13,004 bases of DNA from an uncultured Ruminococcus sp. (GTDB lineage: Bacteria > Bacillota > Clostridia > Oscillospirales > CAG-272): positions 1-13,004 of the forward strand of contig CACXED010000271.1 in the NCBI GenBank assembly GCA_902766575.1, read 5' to 3'. Under the pieces are notes generated by a model. That model was not told the origin of the DNA. It saw only the letters and a list, made by a program, of their open reading frames with translations, and did no database searches. Shown here in pieces: positions 6,483 to 13,004 of the stretch; position 1 is the stretch's first letter, and the number at the start of each line of letters is the position of its first letter. Made by a program: the position numbers and the translations under genes.

Positions 6483-7688
6483 TTATATTTTAATCGGCTC
6501 GCCGTCGAGCTCGAGCTTCAGCACCATCGTTTCCTTTTCAAACTCGTCGGCGGGGACGTCGAAGATATGCAGCGTCTGGCGGCGCAGGAGCTGCGTCGTC
6601 CAGTCCTTGTCCTCGGGACGGGTGACGATATCGTATTTCAGCTCTCTGCCGTCGTTGAGCAGTCTGACCGACTTTGGTCTGACGTCGATCGGCTTGAGCG
6701 TCAGACCCGAGCTCACAAGCCCCTCCGGAATGTGGACGTAGAGCGTGTCTCCGCGCCTTGTCGTGAGCAGGCTCCGGTCGGCGAGCAGCGCGCAGGGCTC
6801 GCCGTCGAAGGACTCCTTCACGCGGTTGTACCAGCTTCCGACGCGGCGGATGATATCCGCTGCACGCTCGGGGATTCTGCCGTCGGGCATCGGGCCGACG
6901 TTGAGCAGATAGCTTCCGTCCTTGACTCTGATTTTATCTATGCTCGAGGTCAGAAAACGGGTCGTGAAGTAGTCCTCGTCGCGGCAGTAGCCCCAGCTCT
7001 GCTGACCGACCGACTGGCAGGCCTCGGTGTAGCGCTCGAATTTTCCGCCGTCGGGGACGCTGCGCTCGGGAGTTGAGAAATCGCCCCTGTCGCCCCAGCC
7101 CCGGTCGTTGATGAGTATCCTCGGCTGAAGCGAGCGGATGAACTCGTTCATCGACGGGGCGGCGATGCGCGTCGGGATATCCCAGAAAAATGTGTAGATA
7201 TCGCCGTAGTTTGTTAAAAGCTCGCGTATCTGGTTCTTCTGGAACTCCTTAAGGCGTTCTATGTCCTCGATATCCCCCGGCTCGGGCATCTGGTGCGAGC
7301 TCTTTGAGTTGTAGCCGTACTTATAGTCCCAGTCGGGATTTGAGTAATAGAGCGAGAGCTTCAGCCCTCCGCGTCGGCAGGCGTCCGAGAGCTCTTTCAG
7401 AATATCCCTGCCGTAGGGCGTGTTCATGATATTGAAATCGGTGTATTTCGTATCGAACATACAGAAGCCGTCGTGATGCTTGGTCGTGAAGCAGATATAC
7501 TCCATTCCGGCATTCTTTGCGAGCGCGACCCACTCGTCGGGGTCAAAGGCGGTCGGATTGAAGCTGTTCATGAGCTTTCTGTACTCTGAGCGCGGCGTGA
7601 AGAAGCGCCAGCGAACCTGCTCGTGATAGCCTGTGAGCGAGTAAATTCCCCAGTGAACGAACATTCCGAATTTAAGCGGCATTCCCAT
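6483..7688 (-). CDS. Alpha-L-fucosidase, glycoside hydrolase family 29
   Basis: A 401-residue cytoplasmic glycosidase; no signal peptide is present. Family GH29 features are FGMFVHWGIYSL (7-18), WRFFTPRSEY, FTTKHHDGFCMFDT (68-80) with the fucose-binding HHDGF at 71-75, and DIYTFFWDIPT (163-173), where D170 aligns with the catalytic nucleophile. ILINDRGWGDRGDFSTPER (191-209) and SWGYCRDEDY (231-240) are also typical. The acid/base cannot be fixed; E208 and E222 are candidates. The segment LLNVGPMPDGRIPERA is the conserved end of the barrel, followed by a short beta domain. The retaining reaction releases L-fucose from fucosylated glycans or small glycosides, so with no export signal the substrate must be imported. 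The start is supported by AGGAGG 8 bases upstream. It is the first gene of a four-gene operon with an unusual pyrimidine gene next. Confidence 0.92.
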   Translation of the reverse strand: MGMPLKFGMFVHWGIYSLTGYHEQVRWRFFTPRSEYRKLMNSFNPTAFDPDEWVALAKNAGMEYICFTTKHHDGFCMFDTKYTDFNIMNTPYGRDILKELSDACRRGGLKLSLYYSNPDWDYKYGYNSKSSHQMPEPGDIEDIERLKEFQKNQIRELLTNYGDIYTFFWDIPTRIAAPSMNEFIRSLQPRILINDRGWGDRGDFSTPERSVPDGGKFERYTEACQSVGQQSWGYCRDEDYFTTRFLTSSIDKIRVKDGSYLLNVGPMPDGRIPERAADIIRRVGSWYNRVKESFDGEPCALLADRSLLTTRRGDTLYVHIPEGLVSSGLTLKPIDVRPKSVRLLNDGRELKYDIVTRPEDKDWTTQLLRRQTLHIFDVPADEFEKETMVLKLELDGEPIKI

Positions 7689-7721
7689 GGCGATAACCTC
7701 CTTTTCTCCATTTCCTTATAT

Positions 7722-7750
7722 AGTATAGCACTTTTTCGACCGGTTGTAAA
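7722..7750 (-). promoter_or_regulatory. Sigma-A promoter of the fucosidase-pyrE operon
   Basis: On the minus strand TTTACA (7745-7750) is followed by a 17-base spacer and TATACT (7722-7727), each matching 5 of 6 consensus positions, with TGC in the extended -10 position. It lies just after the terminator of the upstream transcript and about 30 bases before the fucosidase start. Confidence 0.85.
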
Positions 7751-7761
7751 GGCAAAATCGC

Positions 7762-7800
7762 AAAAAACTCCGGAGCCGCTGTTATTTCGGCTCCGGAGTT
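7762..7800 (-). terminator. Intrinsic terminator after the YgjV-like gene
   Basis: A perfect 13-bp inverted repeat, AACTCCGGAGCCG (7766-7778) with its complement (7788-7800) around a 9-base loop, is followed on the minus strand by six T residues. It ends the binding-protein/YgjV transcript before the fucosidase promoter. The hairpin element copy B lies between it and the gene's present stop codon. Confidence 0.9.
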
Positions 7801-7823
7801 CATCAATTTTCGCTCTTTTTTAG

Positions 7824-7912
7824 GAATAAGCTGAATAATTGGAGTTTTCGCGCGAAAAAGGCTTGAATTTATGGGCTTTTTCGCGTGAAAACAACCTTAA
7901 ATCAGCGTTTCC
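7824..7912 (-). mobile_element. 89-bp MITE-like hairpin element, copy B
   Basis: The reverse-oriented partner of 425-513. It is flanked on both sides by TTAG (7820-7823 and 7913-7916), an exact 4-bp direct repeat of the YTAR type, as expected for a target duplication. The ends GGAAACGCTGA and GAATAAGCTGA are imperfect inverted repeats. The central stem is conserved; relative to copy A one outer pair changed from C-G to T-A on both sides, and one other pair became A opposed to C. The end carrying GGAAACGCTGA overlaps the last codons of the YgjV-like gene and provides its TGA stop. The YTAR target preference resembles IS5-family elements, but no transposase is present here. Confidence 0.78.
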
Positions 7913-8423
7913 TTAGGTCGTTTCTGATAAACGACGATACGATCGAAATTATCGCGACCGACTCGTTTACCGCGCCTATCCACGACCCCACAATCAGGTC
8001 GTAGATCAGGAACGCCGTCGATACCGGCGCGCCGATCATCCGCGTCAGCTTCGGATTCTTAGCCCAGAGCGCGATCGTGAACGCCGCGGACGCGCAGATC
8101 GGAAGCAGATTCAGCGCGGTTTCCCATTTGAGCAGCGCTAAAATGAAATTTATCGCGATGAAGCCGCCCGGGACAAGCGGCGATCTCGTCCACTTGGCGT
8201 TGCTGTCCGAGCGGCGCATGAATACCAGCTCGCGGAATATTCCGACAAAGTTAGGTATAGCTCCGCCGATCGCTCCAAGCAGCAGATAGTGTACGACCCA
8301 CATAACGTCGGCAGTCAGCTTGCAGCCGATCAGCCTCTTTCGCTCGGTCTGCTGATATGACATGAACAGCGCCGCCATTCCGAAGGCTCCGAAAATCTGC
8401 GCGGCAATTTGCATCGGGGTCAT
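7902..8423 (-). CDS. YgjV-family inner membrane protein
   Basis: A 173-residue hydrophobic protein with about six or seven membrane segments (near 5-23, 35-52, 54-68, 84-100, 104-121, 129-148 and 150-166). MSYQQTERKRLIGCKLTADVMWVVHYLLLGAI, with its buried Asp39 and His45, and the later NFVGIFRELVF are hallmarks of the YgjV family, whose function is unknown. The start ATG is 19 bases after the stop of the binding-protein gene; AAGGAG is about 15 bases before it, a long spacing, so a start at Met4 or coupling is possible. The final residues (after RND) and the stop codon are encoded partly by the hairpin element copy B. Removing the element and one TTAG would give the ending NDLKKSEN instead of NDLRKR, with a stop directly before the terminator. 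The C-terminal change is small and the protein is probably functional. Confidence 0.82.
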   Translation of the reverse strand: MTPMQIAAQIFGAFGMAALFMSYQQTERKRLIGCKLTADVMWVVHYLLLGAIGGAIPNFVGIFRELVFMRRSDSNAKWTRSPLVPGGFIAINFILALLKWETALNLLPICASAAFTIALWAKNPKLTRMIGAPVSTAFLIYDLIVGSWIGAVNESVAIISIVSSFIRNDLRKR

Positions 8424-8442
8424 TGTTTGATAGTTTTTCTCC

Positions 8443-9867
8443 TTATTTTACGTTTTCGCGGTAGGTGGTCATAGCCTCGTCGATGTCGTTCTGGATGCTG
8501 TCCTTGACCGACGCGAAGTAGGACGCGAAGTCGGTCTTGCCGTTCCAGATATAGTTGTCGGCGAGCGGTGCGTTCAGATAGGAGTTCGCCAGCGGATGAT
8601 AATATTGCAGCGTCGAGAAGATCAGGTCGAGCATTTCAACCGACTCCTCGTCGCGCGAGGATTTGCCCTTGAGGACGATGTCGTACATAGCCTTGTCGAT
8701 AAGTCCCATCGAATCGTAGGCGAGCGCTTCCATTATTGCTCCGGTGCGGTCGAGGTTGTCAGCCGTGATCGGTACGGTCATGAAGAACGGGCTTCCGCCG
8801 AGGTTGATGTATTCCTCCTGATCCTCGTTGTATTTGGGCGCGGGGATTATGCCGAAATCGGTCTCCGAGTCGCGCATACTGACAGCTCCGAAAATCAGCT
8901 CGCTCATGAAAAGAATATTTCCGTTCTTGAATACATTCACGTAATCGTTGCGGCAGGTGAAGCCGCCGTCCGCGCTGACGATATTTGCGACTGCCGTCAG
9001 ACGCTCGATCGCGCTCTCCTTGTCAAGGTCAAAGTAAGGCGCGTCGTCCTTGTCCTTGCCGATAGAGAGAATAGCGCCTACTCCGCACATCAGCGTGTTG
9101 CCGGTGATATTCGGAGTGCCGCCGTAAGCATAGCGGTCATTCGAATCCCATGCGCCGTCTCCGTTGAGGTCGGAAACAACCGAAAGCCCCATCTGATGGA
9201 ATTTGTCAAGCGTCCACTTTCCGCTGTTGACAAGGTCATACGGCGATTCGAGCTTGAAATCCTCGATCATCTGCTTGTTGAAATAAAAGGCTCTGACGCT
9301 GTCGAAATGCGAGGTATCGAAAAGGCTGACGCCGTAGTAGATATTGTTCATCAGCGACATACTCGTAAGCGAGCCCTGAACCCACCATTCGCGGTCAAGC
9401 TCAAGATACGGAATATTGTTCCAGTTGACCGCCGCGTTCTGCAGAACCACGGGCAGCGCCCACTCCATTCTGAGCAGCGCGACGTCGAAAGCGTTATCGC
9501 CCGCCTGTACGGATTTGGTATAATCCGCCTGTGCGCTTGAGCTGGGGATTTCGGACAGAGTGATGTTATAGCGCTCCTCGACCTTGCGGTTGCGCTCGTA
9601 GATCGCGTCGTTCATCGTGTCGCCGTTCTGCTCGTCGGTCGTGACCGAGCTGACGGTGAACCAGGAGTAGACGTTGCCGTTTAAGAACGTGAACTCATAC
9701 CCCTCAAAATCCGCGTCGGGCAGAACCGCGGCGGGAGCTTCGGTCTCGGTACTCGTATCGGCAGAGGTCGCGTCTCCGGTCTCCGGAGCGTCCGGCGAGC
9801 CTCCGCAGGACGCAGTCATAGCCAGCATAGCCACCAGCAGCATCAGCGAGGTCTGTTTTGTTTTCAT
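8443..9867 (-). CDS. ABC transporter extracellular solute-binding lipoprotein (family 1 type)
   Basis: A 474-residue secreted lipoprotein. Residues 1-20 form the signal peptide (KTK, hydrophobic core, TASC) with Cys21 lipidated, followed by a flexible linker rich in Thr, Ala, Asp and Glu (about 22-50). The body resembles the cluster-1 sugar-binding proteins of Firmicutes: a long N-lobe with ERYNITL (98-104), WTLDKFHQMG, LGGSPFFMTVPITA and a helical C-lobe. Residues 233-244 (DLNGDGAWDSND) form an EF-hand-like calcium loop with Asp, Asn, Asp, Asp and Asp at positions 1, 3, 5, 9 and 12. No permease or ATPase gene lies next to it, so it either uses permeases elsewhere or has a binding role only. 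It has its own consensus promoter, an operator-like palindrome and a good AAAGGAG site. The ligand is not identifiable; oligosaccharide is the family expectation. Confidence 0.85.
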   Translation of the reverse strand: MKTKQTSLMLLVAMLAMTASCGGSPDAPETGDATSADTSTETEAPAAVLPDADFEGYEFTFLNGNVYSWFTVSSVTTDEQNGDTMNDAIYERNRKVEERYNITLSEIPSSSAQADYTKSVQAGDNAFDVALLRMEWALPVVLQNAAVNWNNIPYLELDREWWVQGSLTSMSLMNNIYYGVSLFDTSHFDSVRAFYFNKQMIEDFKLESPYDLVNSGKWTLDKFHQMGLSVVSDLNGDGAWDSNDRYAYGGTPNITGNTLMCGVGAILSIGKDKDDAPYFDLDKESAIERLTAVANIVSADGGFTCRNDYVNVFKNGNILFMSELIFGAVSMRDSETDFGIIPAPKYNEDQEEYINLGGSPFFMTVPITADNLDRTGAIMEALAYDSMGLIDKAMYDIVLKGKSSRDEESVEMLDLIFSTLQYYHPLANSYLNAPLADNYIWNGKTDFASYFASVKDSIQNDIDEAMTTYRENVK

Positions 9868-9883
9868 GAGTGTGTACTCCTTT

Positions 9884-9913
9884 CAAAATATGAAATAGCC
9901 ATTTCATATTTTG
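9884..9913. promoter_or_regulatory. 30-bp perfect inverted repeat, candidate operator of the binding-protein gene
   Basis: Two exact 13-base arms, CAAAATATGAAAT (9884-9896) and its complement (9901-9913), are separated by AGCC. The repeat abuts the -10 box at 9914-9919 and covers the predicted transcription start near 9907, ending at the ribosome site. This position suits a repressor operator. Because transcription would start inside one arm, a full RNA hairpin is less likely. Confidence 0.65.
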
Positions 9914-9942
9914 ATTATAGCACACAAAAGCTATTCTGTCAA
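9914..9942 (-). promoter_or_regulatory. Consensus sigma-A promoter of the binding-protein/YgjV operon
   Basis: On the minus strand a perfect TTGACA (9937-9942), a 17-base spacer and a perfect TATAAT (9914-9919) with TGC before it make a full-consensus extended promoter. Such strength usually goes with repression, which fits the inverted repeat directly downstream. Confidence 0.93.
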
Positions 9943-9953
9943 GCCTTTTTTCG

Positions 9954-9990
9954 AAAAAAACCGACAGGCGCGCTGAAATTCAGCGCGCCT
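9954..9990 (-). terminator. Intrinsic terminator after the alpha-galactosidase gene
   Basis: AGGCGCGCTGAA (9966-9977) and TTCAGCGCGCCT (9979-9990) form a nearly continuous GC-rich hairpin. On the minus strand it is followed by GTCGG and seven T residues (9960-9954). It lies 15 bases after the alpha-galactosidase stop and just ahead of the promoter of the next operon. Confidence 0.9.
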
Positions 9991-10005
9991 TTGCCGTATT
10001 CAGAG

Positions 10006-12069
10006 TCAGCCGAGCCTGAAATGTCTGTCGGACAGCGGCAGCTCGACGACGCGGAGCAGACTATCCTTTGCGGTAGTGTAGACGCCGCTCTCTGCCGTGA
10101 CGCTGATCTCTCTGCCGTCGGTGCAGACGAACGCTAACTTTCCGCCCTCGTAGAGGTCGTAAACTCCGCCAAAGTCCTCCCTAACCGCCAGCGGCGAGTT
10201 GAACTTGTCGATGAGTCCGAGCATCGCGATTCCGTTCTTCACCGGAACTATCGTGTAGAGACGGAAATCGTCGTGATCCTTAAGCGTTACGTCCAGCTTC
10301 TCGCCGTCGCCGAGAATGACGACCTCGCCCGAGAAGTGCTCGTAGACCGCGACCTCGCCGTCGATGCCGAGATCGGCTGCGCTGACAGTTCCGGAAACCG
10401 GATTTTCCTTGCTGTCGAGGTTGAACGCGGCGATGACTCCGCCCTCGGAATAGAGGTTCTTGACCTTGAAGATTCTGCCGTTGGTCTCGGGATCGGAGAC
10501 GAGGCAGTCCTCGGTCGGTATCGCCGGAGCTTCGCAGCGGAGAATACGTCCGTCGCTGTAGCAGAGCGGCTCGAAAATCTCGGGACGGCTTCTTCCGATC
10601 TTGTCGCTGACGTAGATAGGGCCGCCGGAGATGGCTCTGAGGACGCTGTTCTTCTTTGCCTGCTCGTCGTCCGACCACCACATATCCCAGTCGCTCCAGT
10701 AGAACATTCCCTGAATCAGCGAGTTGTACGAGCAGGCGAGGATGTGGCGTATGAACCACTCGCGGTTCTCGGGCTGGAAGTCTCCCGAGCAGCGCGAGAC
10801 CGCTCCGGACGGGCGGTTGAACATATTCTCGCTCGCCATGCCCATGCAGTTGATGATATCGTTGTCGAAATGCGCTCCTACCGAGCTGGATATCGCTCTC
10901 TGAATCGCGCGCGCAGCCTGTCCGATCGGCTTGACCTCCTTATAGTTCTCGACAATGAAGCCCTGATAGTCTATCTTCATGAAGTCGGTGCCGCAATGCT
11001 TCAGAAAGTCGTGGAAAGCGTTGTAGAACAGGAACGCCTTGTCGAGCTCGGGGTTCGGCATCAGCTTGCCGTTCGGACATTCGATGAGCAGATCCTTGTA
11101 CTTCTTCGCAAGCTCGGACTCGGGGTCGATTCCCGACCAGTAGCCCGAGGTCGGATGCCATACGCCGATCTTGAGTCCGTACTCCTTCATCTTATCGAGG
11201 CAGTCCTTGAGCCCGGTCGGGAAACGCTTCGGGTCAGCCTCAAAGCTGCGGAGCTTCGACGAGTGCATGACGGTGAACATTCCGGTCTCGCGGGTGAGGT
11301 CGTCGGGTATGTCGCGCAGCTTGTCGCACTCAGCCCACATATCGTCGAGGATAGCCCATCTGAAAGGTATCTTCTTCTCCTTGATCTCCTCGCACTTTGC
11401 GAGCAGTCCCTCGGTGCTGATCCTGATCTCGAGCGCGTCCCACGAGCACCAGCCGAGATATTCGAATATCTCGGGATAGCGGCGCTCGGTGCGGACGGTC
11501 GCGCCGTTGTCGAGCAGCTTCATCGCGAGCTTTGCGCAGTCGTTCATCAGCTTATAGGGCTCGTCTCCCTCGCCGTAGACGAACGCCAGCTGCTCGCAGC
11601 CCGAAAGCGTCGAGACTATCGAGAACAGGAAAACCTCCATACCGCTCTCCGCGCCGCGAATCTGAGCCTTGTAGGTGTCGTCGACGACCGGGAGAATGAA
11701 TATGTAGCCGCCGCTCTTTTTCTTAGCGAGGAGCGCCTGAGTGCGGGGATTCAGCTTTGAGATATCGTCGCCGAACTGAGCTCTGCACCAGTTGTTGCAG
11801 CTCTGATAGTTTCCGAAATAGCCCTCGAGCTCGCCGAGCGACGGGATTCCGAGCGCGACCGCGCAGTCGGCGTTGAACTTATCGCCCTTGACCGACGCCT
11901 TGACGCGGACGGCGCTGAGATTGTCAAAGCTCTCCTGCGAGACGGTGAGCGAGCCTGTGAGCTTTTCGGACTTGTAGCTGTACTTTCCGGCACAGCGTCC
12001 CTTTTCGTAGGCGAAGGTCTCGCCCGATGCGGTTCTGAATGTGGGTTTGAGGTTTTCGAGAAGATTCAT
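10006..12069 (-). CDS. GH36 alpha-galactosidase of the raffinose synthase/Sip1-related type
   Basis: A 687-residue glycosidase with no signal peptide, so cytoplasmic. Residues 1-195 form an N-terminal beta domain. The catalytic barrel runs from FEYLGWCSWDALE (202-213) through WAILDDMW (238-245) and KIGVWHPTSGYW (300-311) to TDFMKIDYQG (361-370), where D367 is the expected nucleophile. SRCSGDFQP (425-433) gives D430 as the expected acid/base, and FYWSDWDMWWS (456-466) is the typical motif near it. The KIDYQ and SGDF motifs fit the raffinose synthase/seed imbibition protein branch better than the classic RafA branch. The expected reaction is release or transfer of alpha-galactose from small galactosides. 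It starts 30 bases after an alpha/beta hydrolase gene, with AGGA 8 bases before the ATG, and ends at a strong terminator. A link to the MglB-like galactose importer is inference. Confidence 0.85.
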   Translation of the reverse strand: MNLLENLKPTFRTASGETFAYEKGRCAGKYSYKSEKLTGSLTVSQESFDNLSAVRVKASVKGDKFNADCAVALGIPSLGELEGYFGNYQSCNNWCRAQFGDDISKLNPRTQALLAKKKSGGYIFILPVVDDTYKAQIRGAESGMEVFLFSIVSTLSGCEQLAFVYGEGDEPYKLMNDCAKLAMKLLDNGATVRTERRYPEIFEYLGWCSWDALEIRISTEGLLAKCEEIKEKKIPFRWAILDDMWAECDKLRDIPDDLTRETGMFTVMHSSKLRSFEADPKRFPTGLKDCLDKMKEYGLKIGVWHPTSGYWSGIDPESELAKKYKDLLIECPNGKLMPNPELDKAFLFYNAFHDFLKHCGTDFMKIDYQGFIVENYKEVKPIGQAARAIQRAISSSVGAHFDNDIINCMGMASENMFNRPSGAVSRCSGDFQPENREWFIRHILACSYNSLIQGMFYWSDWDMWWSDDEQAKKNSVLRAISGGPIYVSDKIGRSRPEIFEPLCYSDGRILRCEAPAIPTEDCLVSDPETNGRIFKVKNLYSEGGVIAAFNLDSKENPVSGTVSAADLGIDGEVAVYEHFSGEVVILGDGEKLDVTLKDHDDFRLYTIVPVKNGIAMLGLIDKFNSPLAVREDFGGVYDLYEGGKLAFVCTDGREISVTAESGVYTTAKDSLLRVVELPLSDRHFRLG

Positions 12070-12099
12070 TTCAGCATTTCCTGCCTTTCGTTATGTGAA

Positions 12100-12819
12100 T
12101 TATATCGAGCTTCTGATAAAGCTGTCGATTATCGAAGCGTCTCCCGGCTCCATGAACGGGTGATCGCTTCCGGGGCTGACGGTAAGCCTTGCCTTGAAGC
12201 GTCGGCAGAAATCGTCGATGACCTCGCGGCTCTGGAGTATATCGCGTCCGGCGTAGAGCACCGAGGTCGGCTTGTCCCAGCTCGTCACCGGATGAGCAAG
12301 CACCCAGCTATAGTAGTCCCACGACAGCGTGTCTATCTTCGTCGCGATGAATTTCCGCTCGCGCAGCTCGTCGGGAGTCGTGCCTGACCACTCGAACATC
12401 TTTCCTATAAGATATTCCATGTCGACTATCGGCGACTGGAACAGACAGCGCTCAAAGCGCCGCTCCTTATAGGCGTGCAGGCTGAAATAGGCTCCGAGAC
12501 TGCACGCGAACAGCCACTGACGCTCCCAGCGCGTATCGGCGAACTCTCCGACCGCCGAAAGGTCGCGGATTCCGTTCCATATGTCGCAGGGCTCTACCTT
12601 ACAGGCGGAGCAGAGGTTAGCGCGCTCGCCGTGACCGGGGAGATCGAAGCTCAGCGTCTGGATGCCGTAGCCGTCGGCGATCTCGGCGAGCTGCTCGGCG
12701 TACTCCTTTGACGACATTTTCCCGTGGACGTAGATGAATACGCACTCGGACGGCTCGCCCCAGATTATCGCGGGGATCGAGAGACCGTCCCCGCCTATCC
12801 TTATGTATTCCTTTTTCAT
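12100..12819 (-). CDS. Alpha/beta hydrolase (serine esterase-like)
   Basis: A 239-residue cytoplasmic protein with the alpha/beta hydrolase fold. FIYVHGKMSSKE (28-39) carries the oxyanion HG, and FDLPGHGER (58-66) is the usual strand-4 motif. The nucleophile elbow is LFACSLGAYFS (103-113) with S107; the first Gly of GxSxG is replaced by Ala. D193 in LYAGRDILQ and H220 in GSDHPFM complete the triad. The region 130-180 forms a small lid rich in aromatic residues. Substrate is unknown; an ester on a carbohydrate or small metabolite would fit the next gene, a GH36 enzyme. The ATG overlaps the stop of the upstream gene (ATGA at 12819-12816) and the ribosome site is weak (GAG about 5 bases away), so coupled translation is likely. 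Confidence 0.85.
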   Translation of the reverse strand: MKKEYIRIGGDGLSIPAIIWGEPSECVFIYVHGKMSSKEYAEQLAEIADGYGIQTLSFDLPGHGERANLCSACKVEPCDIWNGIRDLSAVGEFADTRWERQWLFACSLGAYFSLHAYKERRFERCLFQSPIVDMEYLIGKMFEWSGTTPDELRERKFIATKIDTLSWDYYSWVLAHPVTSWDKPTSVLYAGRDILQSREVIDDFCRRFKARLTVSPGSDHPFMEPGDASIIDSFIRSSI

Positions 12820-13004
12820 TTGCTCAATTTTGCGTTTTGGAAGATCGAGAGGTCGATCTCGTTGTTCTTTTTGTCGGGAAGCGTGTAGACCCTGCCGACG
12901 CCCTCGTATTTTGTTCCGGCGAAGCTGTTGTAGCCGAGCAGCTCGACCGGGCTGTCGCCGACTATCTCCGAGATCGCCGAGAGGTTCTCTCTCGTGTCGG
13001 TGAT
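12816..13004 (-). CDS. Radical SAM activating-enzyme-like protein, C-terminal end
   Basis: Only the last 62 residues are in the window; the gene enters from the right edge with no start visible. The segment ITDTRENLSAISEIVGDSPV, then ELLGYNSFAGTKYEGVGRVY, matches the end of pyruvate formate-lyase-activating and related radical SAM proteins, where a TDT/ENL helix is followed by VELLPYN and KYE.LG. The cysteine cluster that would prove it (CxxxCxxC) would lie outside the window. A short polar tail (DKKNNEIDLSIFQNAKLSK) follows. The stop overlaps the ATG of the hydrolase gene, so the two are in one operon with the alpha-galactosidase. The match is short, so the exact role (glycyl-radical activation or another radical reaction) is open. 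Confidence 0.6.
   Translation of the reverse strand: MTDTRENLSAISEIVGDSPVELLGYNSFAGTKYEGVGRVYTLPDKKNNEIDLSIFQNAKLSK

Noticed and set aside
10273..11760. A 495-codon open frame on the plus strand, opposite the alpha-galactosidase gene
   Set aside because: It is fully antisense to a gene with clear catalytic motifs, its translation is low-complexity in Ala, Leu, Val, Glu and Arg, and the high GC bias at third positions explains the lack of stops.
1..13004. CRISPR array, tRNA or rRNA genes
   Set aside because: No regularly spaced direct repeats, cloverleaf-like sequences or rRNA segments were seen; the non-coding stretches are short and explained by promoters, terminators and the hairpin elements.

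Overview
The window looks like a chromosomal segment of a gut or rumen Clostridia-type Firmicute (Oscillospiraceae-like). This is inference from the high GC coding sequence, the strong AGGAGG-type ribosome sites, consensus sigma-A promoters with extended -10 boxes, a YesM/YesN-type two-component system, and several lipoproteins with a short lipobox. No rRNA, tRNA, CRISPR array or intact insertion sequence was seen. The content is sugar sensing, sugar uptake and glycoside breakdown, plus a few housekeeping genes.

Layout. (1) 1-255, minus: start of a galactose-type ABC transporter binding lipoprotein (MglB-like), cut by the window edge. (2) 256-541: divergent control region with two promoters, a 20-bp palindrome at the mglB promoter, and copy A of an 89-bp hairpin element forming the leader of the next operon. 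(3) 542-4806, plus: a tightly overlapping three-gene operon of AraC-type response regulator, YesM-type histidine kinase and periplasmic sugar-binding lipoprotein. It is probably a three-component sugar sensor controlling the divergent transporter. (4) 4831-4880: terminator shared by convergent transcripts. (5) 7688-4884, minus: GH29 alpha-L-fucosidase, pyrE, a MazG-like pyrophosphohydrolase and a GNAT acetyltransferase, behind a clear promoter at 7722-7750. (6) 9867-7902, minus: an orphan ABC binding lipoprotein and a YgjV-family membrane protein, with a consensus promoter, a 30-bp operator-like palindrome and a terminator. Copy B of the hairpin element lies between the ygjV-like gene and its terminator. 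(7) 13004-10006, minus: the tail of a radical-SAM activating-type enzyme, an alpha/beta hydrolase and a GH36 Sip1-like alpha-galactosidase, ending in a strong terminator.

How it fits together: two cytoplasmic glycosidases (fucosidase and alpha-galactosidase, neither with a signal peptide) and two transport lipoproteins imply import of small alpha-galactosyl or fucosyl sugars followed by intracellular cleavage. The sensor operon probably reports an extracellular sugar such as galactose.

The least expected item is the pair of 89-bp hairpin elements (425-513 and 7824-7912, inverted relative to each other, 81 of 89 positions identical). Copy B is flanked by an exact 4-bp TTAG repeat and supplies the stop codon of a gene. 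Copy A begins essentially at the predicted transcription start of the sensor operon.
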